From assembly GCF_014303735.1 (NCBI RefSeq), contig NZ_CP060296.1:1313501-1377500 (forward strand): a DNA stretch of 64,000 bases, in the 5' to 3' direction. The position numbers and the translations under genes are program-made. Origin of the DNA: Variovorax sp. PAMC28562 (GTDB lineage Bacteria > Pseudomonadota > Gammaproteobacteria > Burkholderiales > Burkholderiaceae_C). Below, piece by piece: positions 58,493-64,000 of the stretch. The stretch's first letter is position 1, and each line of letters opens with the position of its first letter. Under the pieces are notes generated by a model, which was not told the origin of the DNA, ran no database searches, and saw only the letters and a program-made list of their open reading frames with translations.

Positions 58493-59470
58493 TCAATAGA
58501 GCCCGAGCTCCCGACCCTTGAGCCGTGCCAGTCCGAGCAGCGCATCGGTGAACGGTGTCGGAACCTTGGTCAGTTGCCCGAGTTCACGCACAACGCTCAC
58601 CAGCGCATCGAGCTCGATGGCGCGCCTTGCTTCCACGTCCTGCAGCATCGAGGTCTTGAAGGCGCCGAGCTTGCGCGTGACGGCATGCCGGTCTTCCGGG
58701 CTGTCGGTGATCGCGATGCCGATGCGTGCGCCGATCTCCTTGGCCTCCAGCATCACCGCCGAAATGAAGCCGAGCACCAGATCGTCGGACATGATCTTGT
58801 CGGTGGTGGCGCCTGTGAGCGCGCTGATCGGGTTGACGGTCATGTTGCCCCACAGCTTGAACCAGATGTCTTTCTGGATCTGCGGCGACACGCTGCATTC
58901 GATGCCTGCTCGCGTCAGCAGCGCGGCCAGTTCGGTCACGCGCGATGACGCACCGCCAGCCGGCTCGCCCACGATGAGCCGGTTACCGAAGTGGTGCCGC
59001 ACCATGCCGGGCGCGTCGAGCGAGCAGCTCGCATGCACCACGCCGCCGATCACATGCGACGCCGGGATGGCGGCGGCGATGGCGCCGTCGGGATCGACCG
59101 CTGCCAGCCTCGAGCCGGCCAGCGTGCCGCCGAAGCCGCCTTCGAGGAACCACCAGGGCACGCCGTTCATCGCGGTCAACACCATGGTGTCGGGACCGAT
59201 CAATGGCGCGATCTGCGCAGCCACGCCCGCCAGCGCCGGTGCCTTCACCGCGACCACCACCAAGTCTTGTAGCCCGAGCTCGGTCGGGCTCGCCACTGCG
59301 TTGACCGGCACGTGCAGCCGCTCGTCGCCACGCACGAGCGACAGGCCGTCCCGTCGCAAGGCGTCGAGCGTGGCACCGCGTGCCACGACGTCGATCCGTT
59401 CACCAGCTTGGGCAAGGGCGACGCCGATCCATCCGCCGATTGCGCCGGCGCCGTAGATGCATATTTTCAT
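58493..59470 (-). CDS. 2-dehydropantoate 2-reductase family protein
   Basis: This 325-residue NADPH-dependent reductase has the nucleotide-binding KICIYGAGAIGGWIG at its start, the VVAVKAPAL segment and a C-terminal ApbA domain with WFKLWGNMTVNPISALTGAT and catalytic Lys. PanE members make pantoate for coenzyme A, but Burkholderiales often encode several paralogues, so the physiological substrate is not certain. It is 35 bases downstream of the CHMI-family gene on the same strand. Confidence 0.87.
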   Translation of the reverse strand: MKICIYGAGAIGGWIGVALAQAGERIDVVARGATLDALRRDGLSLVRGDERLHVPVNAVASPTELGLQDLVVVAVKAPALAGVAAQIAPLIGPDTMVLTAMNGVPWWFLEGGFGGTLAGSRLAAVDPDGAIAAAIPASHVIGGVVHASCSLDAPGMVRHHFGNRLIVGEPAGGASSRVTELAALLTRAGIECSVSPQIQKDIWFKLWGNMTVNPISALTGATTDKIMSDDLVLGFISAVMLEAKEIGARIGIAITDSPEDRHAVTRKLGAFKTSMLQDVEARRAIELDALVSVVRELGQLTKVPTPFTDALLGLARLKGRELGLY

Positions 59471-59504
59471 GATGTCAGAGGTGTCGAAAGGTCTTGAAGA
59501 TGGC

Positions 59505-59900
59505 TCAGAGGTACTGGGCGAGGTTGTTGAGTTTGCCGGCGTAGACCTCGGCACCCTCGTCGATCTGCAAGGTGAGCCCGAGCGCACGGCCAGCGGCGAT
59601 CGGTGAGAAGTGCGTTTCGATGGCGACCATCAACATGTCGCCCACTTTCTTCTTGAGCGCATCGCTGCGGCCGGGGTTGATGCGCAGCTGGAGCCAGACG
59701 AAGGCGCGGTCGGGAGCCCCATCGGCCACCGCGAACTGTTGCACCGGCCAGGCCAGCACCCGAGTTCCGGTAATCGGAAAGACCGGCGCGCCGCTGTCGT
59801 CGAGCGTGCCGACGAGCGTCGCGCGCAGGTGTTCGCAAAGTTCGTCGATGCGAAGTTCGTCTTCGAGGTTGGCGGTGTATTCGATGCGAAGGTGCGGCAT
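59505..59900 (-). CDS. 5-carboxymethyl-2-hydroxymuconate isomerase family protein
   Basis: This 131-residue tautomerase-superfamily protein begins Met-Pro-His-Leu, exposing the catalytic Pro after Met removal. The IEYTANLED segment and WLQLRINPGRS in the middle fit the CHMI family, which acts in homoprotocatechuate degradation. No other genes of that pathway are nearby, so it may serve a different tautomerisation. It shares an upstream gap with radA, which is divergent. Confidence 0.83.
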   Translation of the reverse strand: MPHLRIEYTANLEDELRIDELCEHLRATLVGTLDDSGAPVFPITGTRVLAWPVQQFAVADGAPDRAFVWLQLRINPGRSDALKKKVGDMLMVAIETHFSPIAAGRALGLTLQIDEGAEVYAGKLNNLAQYL

Positions 59901-59960
59901 GGCGCGGAGTCTCCTTGCGTGGCGGGTGAGCGGGGCGACCACCTTTATAGTCGCAGGCCC

Positions 59961-61355
<1,395 letters not shown>

Positions 61356-61377
61356 CTGCGCGCAGGCCCAGCCTCGG

Positions 61378-61881
61378 TCAGCCGATGTGCATCGTGAAGG
61401 TTGGACCGTTGTTCAGTACGCAGGTGCCGCTGCCGAGCGTTGCCGAATTCATCGTGTAGCGGCAACTCAGCATGCCGCCGCGCGTGCCGCTGGCATTGGC
61501 GATGCCGCTGCGCTGCGAAGTGCCTGCTTGCCGCGTCGACTCACCCTGGAATTGCTCGCCAGCGATCGTCGCGTTGAAGTAGCCGCGACCGTTCATGTCG
61601 TTCGTGACCGTGCCGGTGATCGTTCCGTACATGACTGCTTCGGCGTTGGCCGGGTAGAGGCGTGCGGTGAAGGTCGGCGCCACCATCGGAAGCGGCGTCA
61701 CCATCGATTGCGGCGCGGCCATCGGCACCGTTGCGACCGGAAACAACTGCTGGGACGGCACCTGCGGCGGTGGCGTCTGCAACGGCACGATGTAGCAGCC
61801 GCTCAAAGCGGCGGCCGCGAATGCGCCGGCAAGGGAAAGACGAACAACAGAATAAGACAAGCGCGAAGGCAAGAGCTTCAT
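61378..61881 (-). CDS. Putative outer-membrane lipoprotein
   Basis: This 167-residue lipoprotein has a signal peptide ending in the lipobox LSGC (Cys29), followed by a Pro/Gln/Ala-rich linker (about residues 30-60) and a small beta-rich domain with repeated Gly, Thr and Asn, containing two Cys (SCRYTMN and GTCVLNN) that may form a disulfide. No family is recognised. It is divergent from the small membrane protein gene at 62018. Confidence 0.75.
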   Translation of the reverse strand: MKLLPSRLSYSVVRLSLAGAFAAAALSGCYIVPLQTPPPQVPSQQLFPVATVPMAAPQSMVTPLPMVAPTFTARLYPANAEAVMYGTITGTVTNDMNGRGYFNATIAGEQFQGESTRQAGTSQRSGIANASGTRGGMLSCRYTMNSATLGSGTCVLNNGPTFTMHIG

Positions 61882-62017
61882 ACACTTTTCGGTGGCCCGG
61901 GCAGATGCCCGTGAACGCAATGTCGTCGACACGGTCAGCGAAGCGCCGGGGATTTGGGTCGAGTAGCGCCACGCGCTCCCGCGGGTAACGCCAGCCGCAC
62001 CCGGCGACAATCGGTTC

Positions 62018-62452
62018 ATGAATTTCAGGAAGATCCTCGTGCCGCTGGTTGGCATCGTGCTCCTCGGGGTGGCTTACCGCAGCTACGGCTGGCAGGGCGT
62101 CGCGCTCGTCGGCGGCGCCATCGTCATGTTTTTGCTGCTGCACTTCAACCGCGCGATGAAGGTGCTGCAACGCGCCGCCGAGCGGCCTGTGGGCTATGTC
62201 GACAGCGCCGTCATGCTCAACGCCAAGCTCAAGCCGGGCTCGACGCTGATGCACGTGGTCGCGATGACGCGCGCGCTCGGAGAGCCGAAGTCGCAAGAAG
62301 GCTCGCAGCCCGAGCTGTACCGCTGGACCGACAACGGCAACTCGTGGGTCGACGCGACCTTCGTCGGCGGCAAGCTGAAGGAATGGGCGCTGACGCGGCC
62401 CGACGGGCCGGCGGAAGACACTCCCACCGGCCCGTCTACCTTGGCGCGCTAG
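62018..62452 (+). CDS. Small membrane protein of unknown function
   Basis: This 144-residue protein has two closely spaced hydrophobic segments at about residues 5-21 and 27-42, then a soluble C-terminal part with LYRWTDNGNSWVDATFVGGKLKEW resembling a small beta domain. Its stop TAG overlaps the stop of convergent rdgC in the four-base sequence CTAG. The function is unknown. Confidence 0.75.
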   Translation: MNFRKILVPLVGIVLLGVAYRSYGWQGVALVGGAIVMFLLLHFNRAMKVLQRAAERPVGYVDSAVMLNAKLKPGSTLMHVVAMTRALGEPKSQEGSQPELYRWTDNGNSWVDATFVGGKLKEWALTRPDGPAEDTPTGPSTLAR

Positions 62453-63480
62453 AACGGCGCGGATTCGTCCGCGAGTTCTTCGGCAGTGGGGCCGTTGGTC
62501 GAGGTTCCGGGCGACTTGCCACCTTGCGCCTTCAGCTTCGCGACGGTGTCGTTCGCAGCATCGGCCGCAGATGCACCCAGCTGCATCTCACCGCCAAGCG
62601 CCTCGAGCAATTCAGGCACCAACTGCCCCAGCTCACCGGTCGCGATCGCCGCATCCGCATCGAAGTTGTCTTCCTTGCCGCCCTTGTTTGCGACTGCACT
62701 GTCGGTGCCCTCGAGAAACACGATCTTGCGAATCACCATCGCGTCGGTCAGCTCGAACGACACGCGATCGTCCCAGGTCATCGCAAGGCGCGTCGGGCGC
62801 TTGCCGTCGGCGATGTGCTGGCGAACCTCTTCGATGTCGAGCGCGTGCTTGGCGTAACGCACGACGGATTTCGATTCGTCGCTGGCGCGCAGTTCGCATT
62901 CGCGGTCGATCGTGAAGCCGGCCGGCGGTTCCTGGCTGGAGAGCCACTCCGACATCGCGGCGGCCGGCTCCGTTTGCGTTTGCAGCAGTGCCACCGAAAA
63001 ACCTTCTAGGCACTGCACCAGGCTGGTCACAACTTCGTCGGCGCGCGACACGTTGCCGGCGTTCACCACCAGGCGGCGCTCGGCTGGGTCGATCCACACC
63101 ATGATGCGTGCGTGCTTGGTGAAGGCCAGCGGCAGCAGCTCGTGCGTGACGTCTTCCTTCAGGTCGCGCTTTTCTTTCTTGCCCGGCTTGCGGCCGGTGG
63201 TGGCCTCGATTTGCGCGGCGCGTTCCTCTACTTTGCGCCGGATCACCGAGGCCGGCAGCGCCTTGCTCTCGATCATGTACTCGAGCAGCCACTGGCCGCC
63301 GATGGATTCGACCAGCGGCCCGTTTTCTTCACCGCGGGGCTCGGTCCAGCCGGCGGACTTTTCTTGCGACGGGCCGCAGGCCACGAAGCGGTTGGCGCCC
63401 AGGGCCTCTTCGGCCTGGGTCGATGTTTGCGACCACGATGGTTCGATGCGATAGACGATGACGTTCTTGAAGACGGACAC
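62449..63480 (-). CDS. rdgC: Recombination-associated protein RdgC
   Basis: This 343-residue DNA-binding protein modulates RecA and forms a ring on duplex DNA in E. coli. It starts VFKNVIVYRI and has the ANRFVACGPSQEKSAGW segment and DVTHELLPLAFTKH, typical of the family. The start is GTG at 63480, with AAGGG five bases upstream. The C-terminal tail (about residues 315-343) is longer than in E. coli and acidic/Ser-rich. Confidence 0.92.
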   Translation of the reverse strand: MSVFKNVIVYRIEPSWSQTSTQAEEALGANRFVACGPSQEKSAGWTEPRGEENGPLVESIGGQWLLEYMIESKALPASVIRRKVEERAAQIEATTGRKPGKKEKRDLKEDVTHELLPLAFTKHARIMVWIDPAERRLVVNAGNVSRADEVVTSLVQCLEGFSVALLQTQTEPAAAMSEWLSSQEPPAGFTIDRECELRASDESKSVVRYAKHALDIEEVRQHIADGKRPTRLAMTWDDRVSFELTDAMVIRKIVFLEGTDSAVANKGGKEDNFDADAAIATGELGQLVPELLEALGGEMQLGASAADAANDTVAKLKAQGGKSPGTSTNGPTAEELADESAPF

Positions 63481-63623
63481 TGAAACCCTTTTTCGAGTGA
63501 TTGGCAGAGTTGTCCATTGTGGGCCTCTCGTCGCGCCGGCCCGTGGCAATACCAACACGCGCCGCCGCCGTAAAATCGAAAGCTTCTGCGACAGCATTCC
63601 CACACGCCCCAAAGGACCAAGAC

Positions 63624-64000
63624 ATGAGCGCCCTCGTACCGCCTCCCGCTTCCCTAGACGACCGCGACGGCAAGATCTGGATGGACGGCGAACTGGTCGA
63701 CTGGCGCAATGCCACGGTCCACGTCCTGAGCCACACGCTGCACTACGGCTGCGGCGCCTTCGAAGGTGTTCGGGCCTACGACACGGTCGATGGCACTGCG
63801 ATCTTTCGTCTTGCCGAGCACACCGAGCGCCTCTTCAACAGCGCCAAGATCCTGCGCATGAAGATCCCTTTTTCGCAGGAAGAAGTGATGGCGGCGCAAA
63901 AGCAGGTCGTGCGCGAGAACAAGCTCGCAAGCTGCTACCTGCGCCCGCTGATCTGGATCGGCTCCGAAAAGCTCGGTGTCAGCCCCCGGGGCAACAAGAT
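63624..64000 (+). CDS. ilvE: Branched-chain amino-acid aminotransferase (partial)
   Basis: The first 125 residues of a class IV PLP aminotransferase are present; the right edge cuts the gene. The N-terminal part shows KIWMDGELVDWRNATVHVLSH, then HYGCGAFEGVRAY, SCYLRPLIWIG and GVSPRGN, typical of IlvE. AAAGGA seven bases upstream supports the ATG at 63624. It transaminates valine, leucine and isoleucine; the catalytic Lys lies outside the window. Confidence 0.93.
   Translation, partial: MSALVPPPASLDDRDGKIWMDGELVDWRNATVHVLSHTLHYGCGAFEGVRAYDTVDGTAIFRLAEHTERLFNSAKILRMKIPFSQEEVMAAQKQVVRENKLASCYLRPLIWIGSEKLGVSPRGNK

Overview
The window is a 64 kb piece of a GC-rich betaproteobacterial chromosome. 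Gene content and order point to Burkholderiales, most likely a Comamonadaceae member close to Variovorax: a split B12-dependent methionine synthase, an SAH riboswitch, Bug-type solute receptors, a TorF porin-glnK-amtB operon, and the alr/lplT and radA neighbourhoods. Coding density is high, many neighbouring genes overlap by ATGA, and I saw no rRNA, tRNA, prophage, transposase or CRISPR array. The taxonomic call rests on gene content only.

Layout. (1) 1-9594 is a histidine-utilisation locus: the tail of hutU, an amino-acid ABC receptor and permease, hutD, then hutI-hutF-hutG, which deiminates and then deformylates formiminoglutamate. A LysR/sulfatase/Bug-receptor module sits inside it at 2603-6044. 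(2) 9675-19313 carries a hydrolase and the two halves of MetH, separated by an SH3 protein, a divergent LysR/PACE-efflux pair and DinG. The second MetH gene follows an SAH riboswitch whose 3' strand can also mask the ribosome binding site. (3) 19368-22565 is a GT-C, GT2 and GtrA cassette for glycan decoration. (4) 22605-41473 is the most interesting region. Two divergent transcription units surround a cluster of operator-like palindromes. One encodes ferredoxin-NADP reductase, a TetR regulator, enamidase and a DUF3883-like protein. The other encodes 6-hydroxynicotinate reductase, a UPF0280 (ApbE-like) protein, two DUF1185 paralogues, a branched-chain-type ABC importer, nicotinamidase, NicA, NicB and a FAH-family hydrolase. 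Read together they predict nicotinamide to nicotinate, 6-hydroxynicotinate, tetrahydro-6-oxonicotinate and formylglutarate: a reductive route like that of Eubacterium barkeri, but with a cytochrome-linked aerobic first oxidation.

(5) 41504-46220 holds comM and, divergently, a sigma-54-type promoter driving a TorF-like porin, glnK and amtB, ending in a clear terminator. (6) 46250-49651 encodes an SMP-30 lactonase and the GlcE and GlcF subunits of glycolate oxidase; GlcD is not here. (7) 49652-55335 is a surface-adhesion locus: a trimeric autotransporter adhesin, a BamE/OmpA-domain partner resembling TpgA, and two small exported proteins of unknown role. (8) 55378-64000 is mostly housekeeping: glutathione peroxidase, LplT, alanine racemase, a ketopantoate reductase-like protein, a CHMI-family isomerase, RadA, a lipoprotein, a small membrane protein, RdgC and the start of IlvE.

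Two families of structured intergenic repeats recur (30379 and 46092; 33670 and 38872). The second family is translated in both places, as the C-terminus of the Liv permease and as the linker of NicB. All functions are assigned from sequence reading only; no database search was run.
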